DNA of 34,671 bases, from positions 1-34,671 of the forward strand of contig JAFYWC010000148.1 of assembly GCA_017546585.1 (NCBI GenBank). The letters run 5' to 3'. This stretch comes from Bacteroidales bacterium. Lineage in GTDB: Bacteria; Bacteroidota; Bacteroidia; Bacteroidales; UBA932. Shown here one piece after another: positions 1 to 8,889 of the stretch. The notes beneath the pieces are model-generated. The model worked only from the letters and a program-made list of their open reading frames with translations. It ran no database searches and was not told the origin of the DNA. The translations under genes and the position numbers were made by a program. Each line of letters begins with the position of its first letter. Position 1 is the stretch's first letter.

Positions 1-10
1 AAAATATATC

Positions 11-50
11 AAAAAAAATCCCCATATTTGCATTTGGTTGCAAAAAGGGG
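11..50 (-). terminator. Second (distal) terminator of the phosphofructokinase gene
   Basis: Read on the minus strand, CCCC (50-47) and TTTGCA (44-39) pair with TGCAAA (32-27) and GGGG (23-20). This gives a nested hairpin with a 6-nt loop, followed by A and eight T (19-11). It lies 75 nt past the phosphofructokinase stop and behind another terminator, so it looks like a back-up. Confidence 0.6.
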
Positions 51-53
51 TAC

Positions 54-84
54 AAAAAAGAGAGTCACCTAAGTAACTCTCTTT
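54..84 (-). terminator. First terminator of the phosphofructokinase gene
   Basis: A 9-bp perfect stem (57-65 pairing with 76-84) with a 10-nt loop is followed on the minus strand by six T. It sits about 40 nt after the stop codon. The stem has short A/T ends, so it could also act weakly in the other direction. Confidence 0.8.
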
Positions 85-124
85 CTATCAGTTAGCGACT
101 AAAAATCGCTAAATATTTTCAAAA

Positions 125-1366
125 TTATTCGCCCCACTCCAGAATCTTGTTGAAGTCGTAAGCCTCAGGGTTCTCGATGCCGAGAGCCTTGACAGCCTCG
201 TAGTCAGCCTCAGTCACGTAGTGAGCGATGTACTTGTAGTAGTTCTGTGCAGTACCTGCGTTGATGTCAACTACGCGTGGTGGAATCTTGCCAGTGTTAG
301 GGTCCTGGAGGTCAGCAAGGTAGAGTGGAGAAACGTTGCCATATGAGTCAACGTAAACCATACAACCTGTCTTGCCCTCGCTGTAAAGCTGGTAAACACC
401 CATTGCAAGCTCTGTACAGTAAGTAAGGTCGTAAGCAACTGGATCCTGGCAGCGAACGTCGTATCCGATCTCTACTGGACGGCTCTTTACCTTAAGACCG
501 ATCTTCTTGAACTCAGCCTCGAGGAGGTCGTTGAAGAGGACAGCCTTAGAAACCTTACCAAGCTCTGGGTGACCGTGGTCATCGTAAGAGAAACGAACGC
601 CAGCAGCCTCCATCTCCTCTGCCTTGAACTCGTGGAAGAGACCCTCAGCAGCTACGATAGTACCGTAGTTGATACCCATTGCCTTTCTCTTGAGGATAGC
701 TGAGATAGAAAGCTTAACCACCTTGTCGAGGTTGATCTCAGTCTTGTTGAACATCTCAGGGATGATAGTCATAGGGCAGTGTGTAGCCTCACCGATACCG
801 AGTGCGAGTGAGCCACAAGTACGACCCATTGCGCAGATCACGAGCCAGTTACCTGATGTACGTGCATCCTCATACACTGTGCGTGCAAGGTGAGCACCCT
901 CGTTCTTTGCTGAGTTATATCCGAATGTAGGAGCGTTTCCTGGAAGAGGAAGGTCGTTATCGATTGTCTTAGGACAGTGGATGTTTGCGATTGGGTAACC
1001 CTTAGCTGCGAGGAACTTAGAGATACGGTTTGCAGTAGAAGCTGTATCGTCACCACCGATAGTAACGAGAAGCTTGATGTTGTTATCCTTGAAGAGGTCA
1101 AGGTTGAAGTTCTCCTCGAAATCCTTGTCAGTTGGCTTGAAACGGCTCATCTCAAGGTATGAACCACCTCTGTTGAAATAACGGTCAGCGATTGCGAATG
1201 TAAGGTCCTCAGTTCGAGCGTTCTTGCTGAAAAGTCCTGAGTAACCGCCGTGAAGACCGATTACACGGAAACCCTTAGTGATAAATGTCTTAGCTACAGA
1301 CATAGAAACTGAGTTCATTCCTGGCGCTGGACCACCACCGCAAAGGATAATAACTGCGTCTTTCAT
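125..1366 (-). CDS. pfp: Pyrophosphate-dependent 6-phosphofructokinase
   Basis: This is a phosphofructokinase-family enzyme of 413 aa, converting fructose 6-phosphate to fructose 1,6-bisphosphate in glycolysis. Two signatures point to pyrophosphate rather than ATP as phosphoryl donor. The nucleotide-loop motif is GGDDT (residues 104-108), where ATP enzymes have GGDGS. The catalytic segment is PKTIDND (132-138), with Lys where ATP enzymes have Gly (PGTIDND). In this family the Asp and Lys exclude the ATP alpha-phosphate and make the reaction reversible. The N-terminal GGGPAPGMN loop (10-18) is intact. The gene is alone on its strand, with its own promoter about 70 nt upstream and tandem terminators downstream. 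The start follows from the conserved N-terminal strand beginning at MKDAVIILCGG. The symbol depends on the donor inference; an annotator could also write pfkA. Confidence 0.93.
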   Translation of the reverse strand: MKDAVIILCGGGPAPGMNSVSMSVAKTFITKGFRVIGLHGGYSGLFSKNARTEDLTFAIADRYFNRGGSYLEMSRFKPTDKDFEENFNLDLFKDNNIKLLVTIGGDDTASTANRISKFLAAKGYPIANIHCPKTIDNDLPLPGNAPTFGYNSAKNEGAHLARTVYEDARTSGNWLVICAMGRTCGSLALGIGEATHCPMTIIPEMFNKTEINLDKVVKLSISAILKRKAMGINYGTIVAAEGLFHEFKAEEMEAAGVRFSYDDHGHPELGKVSKAVLFNDLLEAEFKKIGLKVKSRPVEIGYDVRCQDPVAYDLTYCTELAMGVYQLYSEGKTGCMVYVDSYGNVSPLYLADLQDPNTGKIPPRVVDINAGTAQNYYKYIAHYVTEADYEAVKALGIENPEAYDFNKILEWGE

Positions 1367-1437
1367 TTTTAGTTGATTTTAGAATTATACTTGTTGTAAA
1401 TGTTTTCTGTTCAGTGAAAAAATCTCACAAAGCGGCG

Positions 1438-1468
1438 CAAATTTATTATTTTTCACGGAAATACACAA
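1438..1468 (-). promoter_or_regulatory. Bacteroidota-type promoter of the phosphofructokinase gene
   Basis: On the minus strand, TTG (1468-1466), a 20-nt spacer and TAAATTTG (1445-1438) match the Bacteroidota consensus TTTG-N19/20-TAnnTTTG. It implies a leader of roughly 65 nt. Confidence 0.75.
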
Positions 1469-1503
1469 GAAAATATTGCGTATCTCCTGTGATGGATTTC
1501 AAG

Positions 1504-1534
1504 TTGCAGAAATGGAAATGAATTAGTATTTTTG
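1504..1534 (+). promoter_or_regulatory. Bacteroidota-type promoter of the ligA-ispG operon
   Basis: TTG (1504-1506), a 20-nt spacer and TATTTTTG (1527-1534) match TTTG-N19/20-TAnnTTTG. The ligA ATG is at 1550, so the 5' leader would be about ten nucleotides. It is back to back with the phosphofructokinase promoter. Confidence 0.75.
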
Positions 1535-1549
1535 TAAGTTATTACGGTT

Positions 1550-3583
1550 ATGGAAAAGTCACAGGCAAATATCAGGGCAGCAGAGCTCAGGAGCATCCTC
1601 ATAGAGGCCAACAGAAAATACTATGTTGAGAATGCCCCTACGCTCAGCGACTACGAATTCGATATGCTTCTTAAAGAGTTGGAAGCTATCGAGTTGGCGT
1701 ATCCGGATCTTATAACTCCGGACTCCCCTACGCAGAAAGTCGGAAGTGACAGAAGGAAGGAATTCGAGCAGTACCCTCACCGTTATCCTATGCTCTCGCT
1801 CGGAAACACCTACGACATCAGTGAGGTTCAGGCATTCGCCGACCGTGCCGCTAAAGGTATCGGAAACACATTCAGTTTCAGTTGCGAGCTCAAATTCGAC
1901 GGAACCGCAATTTGCCTTACATACAGAAACGGCAAACTTTTCAGGGCATTGACAAGAGGTGACGGATCTGTCGGAGATGATGTGACTGCAAATGCAAGAC
2001 ACATCAGGAATCTCCCTCAGCAGCTTGCAGGAAGCGATTGGCCTGATGAATTCGAGATCCGCGGAGAGGTTTATATGCCTTGGGAGGCATTTGACCGTCT
2101 CAATGAGGAGAGAGAGAAGGATGAAGAGCAGCCGTTTGCAAACCCTAGAAACGCTGCGTCAGGCTCGCTTAAACTGATCGACAGCACACAGGTGGCAAAC
2201 AGAGGCCTGGAGTGTACTCTTTACCATATTCTTGGTGAAAATCTGCCTTTCCATACCCACGATGAGGCTCTTAATGCCGCATCCAAGTGGGGCCTTCCGG
2301 TGTCTGACAAGCGTAAGATATGCAACAGCATAGAAGAAATAGAAAACTTCATAAACTATTGGTATACAGAGCGTAAAACACTTCCGTTCGCTACTGACGG
2401 AATAGTAATCAAAGTCAATGAACTGCAGTATCAGCAGGAACTTGGCTATACTGCGAAGTTCCCGAGATGGGCCGTGGCATACAAGTTCAAGGCCGAGCAG
2501 GCTTTGACCAGACTTATGAGCATTGACTACCAGGTGGGCCGCACCGGCGCAGTGACTCCGGTGGCCAACCTTGAGCCGGTGCTTCTCAGTGGAACAATCG
2601 TAAAGAGAGCCTCGCTCCACAATGCCGACCAGATGGAGATTCTTGACATCCATATAGGAGATTATGTGTACGTGGAAAAAGGCGGCGAAATCATTCCTAA
2701 GATCACAGGCGTGGAGCTCAGTTCAAGAGATGAGAACGTCGTCCTCCCCCACTTCCCGGAATTATGCCCGGATTGCAGCACTCCTCTTGTCAGAGACGAC
2801 AAGGAGGCAAGGTCGTTCTGCCCTAACCAGTCAGGATGTCCTACACAGATCAAGGGCAAGCTCGTGCACTTCCTCAGCAGAAAGGCAATGAACGTAATTG
2901 CTGGAGACGCCACAATCGAGCATTTCTATAACAAGGGATTCGTTTGGAACATCGCAGACTTCTATGAGCTGACAAAAGAGCATCTGCTGACACTTGACGG
3001 ATGGAAGGACCGCTCAGCTGAAAGGTTCCTCAAGAGTCTTGAAGAGTCAAAGAAGACAGGTTTTGAAAGGGTGCTTTATGCGCTTGGAATCAGACATATC
3101 GGCGAGACCACCGCAAAATCCGTGGCAGCGCATTTCGGAAGCATTGACAAGATAGCAAAGGCCACAAGAGAGGAACTTCTTGCCGTAGATGACATCGGAG
3201 AAGTGATTGCAGACAGCATCATCGAGTATTTCTCAGACGAGATGAACATCGAGACTATTGAAAGACTCAAGGCAGCAGGACTCTGTTTCGAGATGACTGC
3301 AGGACCTGAAAAACTCTCGGACACGCTGGCCGGCAAGACAGTGGTCGTTTCAGGAAATTTCACCATCTCCCGAGATGAAATGAAGGCTCTTATCGTAGCG
3401 CACGGAGGCAAATGCAGCGGAAGCATCAGCGGAAAGACCGCATATCTGCTTGCTGGAGAAAAGTCAGGTCCGGAAAAGCTGAAGAAAGCAGAATCGCTAG
3501 GTGTAGCGGTCATAAGCGAGGCCGAGCTAAGGAATATGTTGGGAGAAGAAACTAAAGAAGAATTTACAGATACATTGTTTTAA
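1550..3583 (+). CDS. ligA: NAD-dependent DNA ligase LigA
   Basis: LigA seals nicks during replication and repair, using NAD+ to adenylate itself. At 677 aa it is the usual family length and all domains are present in order: Ia domain with the NAD-binding tyrosine region (about 1-70), adenylation domain with the nucleophile Lys115 in KFDG (115-118), OB fold (about 320-400), a four-cysteine zinc finger beginning CPDC and ending in a C-x5-C pair, helix-hairpin-helix repeats (segment with GIRHIGETTAKSVA), and a C-terminal BRCT domain (about 595-670). It is the first gene of a seven-gene run; the next ATG follows after 2 nt. Start is the first ATG after the promoter and matches the family N-terminus. 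Confidence 0.98.
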   Translation: MEKSQANIRAAELRSILIEANRKYYVENAPTLSDYEFDMLLKELEAIELAYPDLITPDSPTQKVGSDRRKEFEQYPHRYPMLSLGNTYDISEVQAFADRAAKGIGNTFSFSCELKFDGTAICLTYRNGKLFRALTRGDGSVGDDVTANARHIRNLPQQLAGSDWPDEFEIRGEVYMPWEAFDRLNEEREKDEEQPFANPRNAASGSLKLIDSTQVANRGLECTLYHILGENLPFHTHDEALNAASKWGLPVSDKRKICNSIEEIENFINYWYTERKTLPFATDGIVIKVNELQYQQELGYTAKFPRWAVAYKFKAEQALTRLMSIDYQVGRTGAVTPVANLEPVLLSGTIVKRASLHNADQMEILDIHIGDYVYVEKGGEIIPKITGVELSSRDENVVLPHFPELCPDCSTPLVRDDKEARSFCPNQSGCPTQIKGKLVHFLSRKAMNVIAGDATIEHFYNKGFVWNIADFYELTKEHLLTLDGWKDRSAERFLKSLEESKKTGFERVLYALGIRHIGETTAKSVAAHFGSIDKIAKATREELLAVDDIGEVIADSIIEYFSDEMNIETIERLKAAGLCFEMTAGPEKLSDTLAGKTVVVSGNFTISRDEMKALIVAHGGKCSGSISGKTAYLLAGEKSGPEKLKKAESLGVAVISEAELRNMLGEETKEEFTDTLF

Positions 3584-3585
3584 TT

Positions 3586-3948
3586 ATGCAGACAGGAGAA
3601 AAATACACTTTGAAGAGAACTGTTTCAGCAGATGAGACAGCTGAAGTACTTGGTTCAGGCGGACTGCCGGTTTATGCGACACCTGCAATGATCTGCCATA
3701 TGGAACTCACTGCATATAAGTTGGCAGAGCAGTACGGCCATCAGACAGTAGGCACCAAGGTGAACATCAGTCATCTTAGAGCGTGCCTCGTTGGAACTGA
3801 AGTATCTATTACTGCAGAACTCACTGAAGTAGAAGGCAGAAGACTTGAGTATACAATCAAGGTGGAAGATGAAAAGGGGCTTCTCGGAGAAGGCACTCAT
3901 CAGAGATTCATCATCGATCCTGAAAGATTTATGTCCAAACTCAAATAA
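3586..3948 (+). CDS. FlK-like hotdog-fold acyl-CoA thioesterase
   Basis: This 120-aa protein is a single hotdog-fold domain resembling fluoroacetyl-CoA thioesterase FlK. The candidate catalytic residues are Thr32 and Glu40 (same 8-residue spacing as FlK Thr42 and Glu50) and His63 in NISHLRA. The region VGTKVNISHL and the late motif EGTHQRF are also family-like. The physiological substrate cannot be read from the sequence: members outside Streptomyces are generic small acyl-CoA thioesterases, and I infer no fluoroacetate role. It lies 2 nt after ligA and 2 nt before the membrane-protein gene, so it is surely co-transcribed and probably translationally coupled. Confidence 0.85.
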   Translation: MQTGEKYTLKRTVSADETAEVLGSGGLPVYATPAMICHMELTAYKLAEQYGHQTVGTKVNISHLRACLVGTEVSITAELTEVEGRRLEYTIKVEDEKGLLGEGTHQRFIIDPERFMSKLK

Positions 3949-3950
3949 AT

Positions 3951-4877
3951 ATGAAAAGACTCTGGCATAAGACTCACAGACTTAAGCGCTTTATAAGTGA
4001 CGACATCTGGTTCTTGGAGATGGAAGAACTCTCCAAGGCAAAGGCTCGTTTCATAAAGTATGTCAAAGTCTTGATCATTACAGTCAAGACCTTCACACAG
4101 CAGAAGATAGGACCGCGTGCAGCGGCTCTCAGCTTCCTTAGTGTGATGGCTGTTGTGCCTATCCTTGCCATTGTGTTCGGCGTAACAGGCGGTCTCGGTT
4201 TGAGTGACAAACTCAAAGAGTTTATGTATGCCAATTTCAGTGGCAGCGAGCAGGCTATCGATATGGTTATGAGCTTTGCTTGGAACATCATCGATACGGC
4301 TCAGACCGGATGGATGGGTTTTTTCAGTGCCCTTCTCTTCCTTTGGATCGTCATCAGACTGATGATGAATGTAGAGTCCGCATTCAACAATGTCTGGAAA
4401 GTAGATGAGTCGAGAAGCTTCATCCGCAGATTGACTTTCTATACTGCGATACTTGTGCTTTCACCGATGGTGATATTTGTCTTGTTCGCGGGATCGTTCG
4501 TATACTCCAATGCGCTCAATTACATAGGCCTTGACCTTGAAGAGTTTTCATTCATCAAAAAGTTCATCTCCTGGGCTCTGTTCATCGTATTGACGGGGTT
4601 TACATTCTCCGCTATGTACAAGTTCATCCCGAATTTCAAGGTACGTTATGGAGCGGCGTTGAGAGCTGCATTCTTTGCATCATTGGTATTCGGACTTGTT
4701 CAGTTCCTTTATCTCGAGACCCAGGTATTGGTGAGCAGACTCAACGGTGTTTACGGAACATTCGCGGCTGTGCCGCTCTTTATGATATGGCTGAACATCA
4801 GCTGGAACATCATCCTTATCGGAGCAGAGGTCTCCTACGCATTCCAGCACGTTGACAGCTACAATATTGAAGATTAA
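3951..4877 (+). CDS. YihY/BrkB family inner-membrane protein
   Basis: This 308-aa integral membrane protein belongs to the YihY/virulence factor BrkB family (once wrongly called ribonuclease BN). After a charged cytoplasmic N-terminus of about 45 residues come six hydrophobic stretches, including AALSFLSVMAVVPILAIVFG, FFSALLFLWIVIRLM, a pair near 165-215 and the C-terminal AAVPLFMIWLNISWNIILIGAEVSYAF. The KIGPRAAALSF and NNVWKVDESRSF segments are typical of the family. Its biochemical function is unknown. It sits between the thioesterase (2-nt gap) and the (p)ppGpp enzyme (13-nt gap) in the same operon. Confidence 0.9.
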   Translation: MKRLWHKTHRLKRFISDDIWFLEMEELSKAKARFIKYVKVLIITVKTFTQQKIGPRAAALSFLSVMAVVPILAIVFGVTGGLGLSDKLKEFMYANFSGSEQAIDMVMSFAWNIIDTAQTGWMGFFSALLFLWIVIRLMMNVESAFNNVWKVDESRSFIRRLTFYTAILVLSPMVIFVLFAGSFVYSNALNYIGLDLEEFSFIKKFISWALFIVLTGFTFSAMYKFIPNFKVRYGAALRAAFFASLVFGLVQFLYLETQVLVSRLNGVYGTFAAVPLFMIWLNISWNIILIGAEVSYAFQHVDSYNIED

Positions 4878-4890
4878 CCTATGTCAGATT

Positions 4891-7074
4891 ATGGGAAAGA
4901 TATCTGAATTTACACAGCAGGACTACGAAGTCATTGCGAGAGATTATGCTGACCTTAAGGAGGCAGCAAGAAAAAGATGTGCAGACCAGTCGGAACTCGA
5001 TATGGTCCAGAAGGCGTTCGACTTCGCAAATGAAGCACATAAAGGAGTGAGACGCCGTTCAGGCGAACCATATATTCTTCACCCGATAGCAGTGGCGAAG
5101 ATCGTAGTGAGCAACATTGGCTTGGGATGCAAGTCAATAGTAGCAGCGCTCCTCCACGATGTCGTAGAGGACACCGACTACACTGTGGATGACCTCAGAA
5201 ATCTTTTCGACGACAAAGTAGCTACGCTTGTAGAGGGACTGACAAAGATCAAGACCGTACTCGACAACGAGGACAAGGCCGTGCAGAAGAGTATGCAGGC
5301 CGAGAACTTCAAGCGTATTCTCCTCACTCTCAATGATGACGTTCGTGTAGTACTCATCAAGCTTGCAGACCGTCTCCACAACTGCAGGACCATTGAATTT
5401 ATGCCTGATCACAAGAGGGACAAGATTCTTAGTGAGACAATGTTTGTCTTCATTCCTCTTGCACACCGTCTCGGTCTTTACAGCGTGAAGTCTGAGATGG
5501 AAGACATATGGCTGAGATACAAGGAGCCGGAGGCATTCAACAAGATCACTGAGTTGATCAACAGAAACGTAATCGACAAGGACAAGCAGATTGATGATTT
5601 CATTGCACCGATTAATGCTGCACTGAAGAATTCCGGATTCAAGTTCGAGGTCAAGAAAAGAGTAAAGACTCCGTATTCAATCTGGAAGAAGATGATCACA
5701 AAAGGTATTACGTTCGATGAGATCTATGACCTTTATGCAGTAAGGATCATCTTTGACTCTACGACAAATGAGACAGAGCGTGATCAGTGCTACCATATCT
5801 TCTCTGTCATCACAAGCATCTACAGATATAAGGCAGACCGTATCCGCGATTGGGTAAACTACCCTAAGAACAACGGATATGAGGCCCTCCATTGTACACT
5901 TATGAGCCACTCCGGCATCTGGGTAGAGGTGCAGATCCGTTCACGAAGAATGAACGAGATTGCGGAGAAAGGTATTGCTGCGCATTGGGCTTACAAGAAG
6001 GACGGATTCGCTGAAGGAAGCGAGAGCGAGATGGACAAGTGGATCGTCAAGGTGAAGGAGATTCTCGTAAATCCTGATCTCAACGCCCTTGACCTTCTTG
6101 ATATGATCCACAATGACCTTATCAAGACAGATATCCTCGTGTTCACACCGAAAGGTGAGCAGAAGAGCATTGAAAAGGGTGCGACTGCGCTTGACTTCGC
6201 ATATTCTATCCATTCTGAAATCGGAAACAAGGCTATTGCAGCAAAGGTCAATCTTAAGCTCGTGCCTCTCTCATATGTGCTCAAGACCGGTGACCAGGTG
6301 GAAATCATCACTGCAGAGAATGAGAATCCTAAGCGCGAATGGCTGAACTTCTCGAAGACATCCAAGGCGAGAAAGTTCATCCTCGACTATATGAAGAGTC
6401 AGCGTCAGACCACTGTGAATCTCGGAAGACGAATGCTTGAGGAGCAGCTTGAGTCTATGGGCAGACGTATGACAGACAAGGTGCTCAATTCTCTTATGGA
6501 TGAGTACGAGATCTTTGACAGCAAGCCAGAGGAACTCTATTTCAAGATAGGTAGCGGCATCATCAACCTTGAAAGACTCTCAGAGAACCTCAAAAAGTAT
6601 CAGGGCATCAACAAGGAATCATATTTCGTCATTTCCAACTCAGACGAGAAGCACAAATACGTACTCGCATCGTGCTGTACACCGATTCTGGGAGAAAGCG
6701 TAGTAGGATTCAAGGCCTCTGACGGCACAATCACTGTCCATAGGCGTACCTGCAGCAATGCAAACAAACTCGCTGCCAAGTTCGGCGACAAGATCGTTTC
6801 TGTGAAGTGGGCAGCAGAGGAAAATTCAGAGAACTCATACCTTGCACGCATCATCCTCAAGGGAACTGACCGTATCGGTATGATCAACGATATTACAAGG
6901 CTTACTTCAAAAGACTTGAGCGTCAACATCAGAAGATTCAACATCGGAACCGAGGACGGTGTCTTTGACGGATTCATCGATCTTTATGTACACGACATTG
7001 ACGACCTCGAGAACCTCATTTTAAAACTCAGAAAGATTCAGGGAATCGATACTGTCGTGAAGACAGACCTATAA
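4891..7074 (+). CDS. Bifunctional (p)ppGpp synthetase/hydrolase, RelA/SpoT family
   Basis: This enzyme makes and degrades the alarmone (p)ppGpp. From ATG 4891 it is 727 aa, normal for long Rel proteins. The hydrolase HD domain is complete: HPIAVA, HDVVEDT and the later LADRLHN Asp are all present, so hydrolysis should work. The synthetase domain has a family-like substrate loop (YPKNNGYEALH) and the catalytic Glu in EVQIRS, so synthesis is also expected. TGS (about 395-455) and ACT (about 650-725) domains follow. The open frame extends 13 codons upstream, but that would overlap the previous gene and add a non-family tail; ATG 4891 lies 13 nt after the previous stop and gives the usual MGKISEF-like start. 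Whether to call it rel, relA or spoT depends on other copies in the genome. Confidence 0.95.
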   Translation: MGKISEFTQQDYEVIARDYADLKEAARKRCADQSELDMVQKAFDFANEAHKGVRRRSGEPYILHPIAVAKIVVSNIGLGCKSIVAALLHDVVEDTDYTVDDLRNLFDDKVATLVEGLTKIKTVLDNEDKAVQKSMQAENFKRILLTLNDDVRVVLIKLADRLHNCRTIEFMPDHKRDKILSETMFVFIPLAHRLGLYSVKSEMEDIWLRYKEPEAFNKITELINRNVIDKDKQIDDFIAPINAALKNSGFKFEVKKRVKTPYSIWKKMITKGITFDEIYDLYAVRIIFDSTTNETERDQCYHIFSVITSIYRYKADRIRDWVNYPKNNGYEALHCTLMSHSGIWVEVQIRSRRMNEIAEKGIAAHWAYKKDGFAEGSESEMDKWIVKVKEILVNPDLNALDLLDMIHNDLIKTDILVFTPKGEQKSIEKGATALDFAYSIHSEIGNKAIAAKVNLKLVPLSYVLKTGDQVEIITAENENPKREWLNFSKTSKARKFILDYMKSQRQTTVNLGRRMLEEQLESMGRRMTDKVLNSLMDEYEIFDSKPEELYFKIGSGIINLERLSENLKKYQGINKESYFVISNSDEKHKYVLASCCTPILGESVVGFKASDGTITVHRRTCSNANKLAAKFGDKIVSVKWAAEENSENSYLARIILKGTDRIGMINDITRLTSKDLSVNIRRFNIGTEDGVFDGFIDLYVHDIDDLENLILKLRKIQGIDTVVKTDL

Positions 7075-7089
7075 CACTTAGATTTATAT

Positions 7090-8883
7090 ATGAAGATTTT
7101 TCTCAAGAAATACCTTCCGCTCTTATCGGTGATCACCATCATTGCTGTGTTGGTGTTCTCCCCTTCTTGTGCAAATACGACTACTCCTCCGACTGGTGGT
7201 CCTAAAGACACCATCCCTCCTGTAATTACTGAAATCTATCCGACACTCGGTCAGGTAAACGTGCCTACTCATAAGACACAGTTGAAGATAGAGTTCAACG
7301 AGTATGTCGTAGTGAAAGACCCTAAGAGTCTCTACCTTTCTCCTCCATTGGAAAAGGCTGCGAAGTTCAAGATCAAAGGTAAGAGCGTCGTTGTATATTT
7401 TGAAAGCGACCTCGACTCAAACAAGACATACACACTCGACCTTACAAACGCGATCGGTGACAACAACGAGGGAAATATGTTCCCTGGTTTCACGCTTGTA
7501 TTCTCGACAGGTGATGTGATTGACAGTATGATGGTTACAGGCATCGTTCAAGACTGTAACTCATTGAAGCCTTTGAAGGGTGCTACTGTTATGCTTTATA
7601 AGGATCACGCTGATTCAGCAGTTTTCCTCAAAAGGCCAGATGCCGCAGTCAAGACTGACGAGTGGGGCTTCTTCGCGCTCCGAAACATCAAGGACACCGT
7701 ATACAGGATGTATGCTCTTATTGACGAGAACAATAACAACAAGTATGATCCTGAAACCGAGAAGATTGCGTTTATCGACAGTCTTGTGGTTCCGGTTGTT
7801 GTCGTAAACGACACCCTTCCTGAACTTCAGAAATACGATATGAAGGACACCGTTCACTGCCTTGCGAGAAACACAGAATACGAACTCAATATCTTCAAGG
7901 AAAAGCCGTCAAAGCAGATGATCGTAAACAAGGAGCGTGTAGGAGAAAGAACAGCCTACATCACATTTATGGCTCCTTATGCGCAGGTGGATTCAATCTG
8001 GATCAAGGGTGTGCCTACGGATAGACTTATAACCCAGTTCAACATCGTCCAAGACAGCCTTGAAATCTGGGTTAATGATCCTAAGCCACAGCCTGACACG
8101 CTGTTCCTCAATGTGAAATACCTCAAGACAGATACTTTGGGAATGCTGAACAGCTTTACTGAGGAAATTCCACTTCTCAAACCGAAGAAGGCAACTGGAA
8201 AGAGTTCGACAAGAGACATCAAGAAGGAGGATACCACAGCCGTATTCAAACTGGAGGCTAAGCCGGAGACTGTTGAGCAGTATGGATTCACAATTGAATT
8301 CACCTACCCTCTCGTGGAATCGGCATTTGATTCATTGACATTCAGATATCTCAATCCTCGTCAGCAGGAGAGCATCGGCACATATAAGGTGGTTCAGGAC
8401 TCACTTAACCTCCGTAAATATGTGGTGACTCCAAACGAAAAGCTGCAGCCAGGCTATGAATATTTCCTCAAGGTACCTCATAGAAAGTTCAGGGATATCA
8501 ATGGCTTCTACAACGACAGTTCTGAAGTGAAGGTTGTCCTTCCTAATGACGACAAGCTCAGTACAATGATATTGACGCTCACCAATGTAGACAACAAATA
8601 CATCATCGATCTGCTTAACGAGAAGCGTGATAAGGTGCTCAGAAGCTATATAATCGACGATGATCAGTCACTTCCGTTCCCTTACCTTAAGGCCGGCAAA
8701 TATTCTATCAGAATCACTGAAGACCTTAACAGAAACGGAATTGTAGATACCGGTATCCTTCTCGAACACCGTCAGCCTGAAAAGGTGAGATTTTACAAAC
8801 TCCAGGACGGTACTTTCTTGATTGATATACCAGAAATGATGGAAATTGAACAGACCATCGATGTGGCGGAGATGTTCAAATAA
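7090..8883 (+). CDS. Surface-type lipoprotein with Ig-like domains
   Basis: This 597-aa protein starts with a lipoprotein signal peptide: hydrophobic stretch at about 9-23, then a lipobox ending in Cys27 (FSPSC). Right after the lipidated Cys comes a TPPTGGPKDTIPP segment that I associate with a Bacteroidota family annotated as Ig-like domain-containing protein. Residues about 42-140 form a bacterial Ig-like (Big_5-type) domain, with a carboxypeptidase-regulatory-like segment at about 147-235 (GIVQDCNSLKPLKGATVMLY, then a DENNNNKYDPETE turn). A second beta-rich region covers about 385-490. It is probably outer-membrane anchored and its partner is unknown. It begins 15 nt after the (p)ppGpp enzyme and precedes an outer-membrane barrel gene by 6 nt, which fits a shared envelope role. 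Confidence 0.85.
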   Translation: MKIFLKKYLPLLSVITIIAVLVFSPSCANTTTPPTGGPKDTIPPVITEIYPTLGQVNVPTHKTQLKIEFNEYVVVKDPKSLYLSPPLEKAAKFKIKGKSVVVYFESDLDSNKTYTLDLTNAIGDNNEGNMFPGFTLVFSTGDVIDSMMVTGIVQDCNSLKPLKGATVMLYKDHADSAVFLKRPDAAVKTDEWGFFALRNIKDTVYRMYALIDENNNNKYDPETEKIAFIDSLVVPVVVVNDTLPELQKYDMKDTVHCLARNTEYELNIFKEKPSKQMIVNKERVGERTAYITFMAPYAQVDSIWIKGVPTDRLITQFNIVQDSLEIWVNDPKPQPDTLFLNVKYLKTDTLGMLNSFTEEIPLLKPKKATGKSSTRDIKKEDTTAVFKLEAKPETVEQYGFTIEFTYPLVESAFDSLTFRYLNPRQQESIGTYKVVQDSLNLRKYVVTPNEKLQPGYEYFLKVPHRKFRDINGFYNDSSEVKVVLPNDDKLSTMILTLTNVDNKYIIDLLNEKRDKVLRSYIIDDDQSLPFPYLKAGKYSIRITEDLNRNGIVDTGILLEHRQPEKVRFYKLQDGTFLIDIPEMMEIEQTIDVAEMFK

Positions 8884-8889
8884 TTGAAT

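Noticed and set aside
3586..3948. Fluoroacetate resistance for the FlK-like thioesterase
   Set aside because: The catalytic residues fit the fold, but fluoroacetate specificity is restricted to a few producers, and nothing in the context supports it.
3951..4877. Ribonuclease BN function for the YihY-like protein
   Set aside because: This is a historical misannotation; the protein is a multi-pass membrane protein with no nuclease motif.
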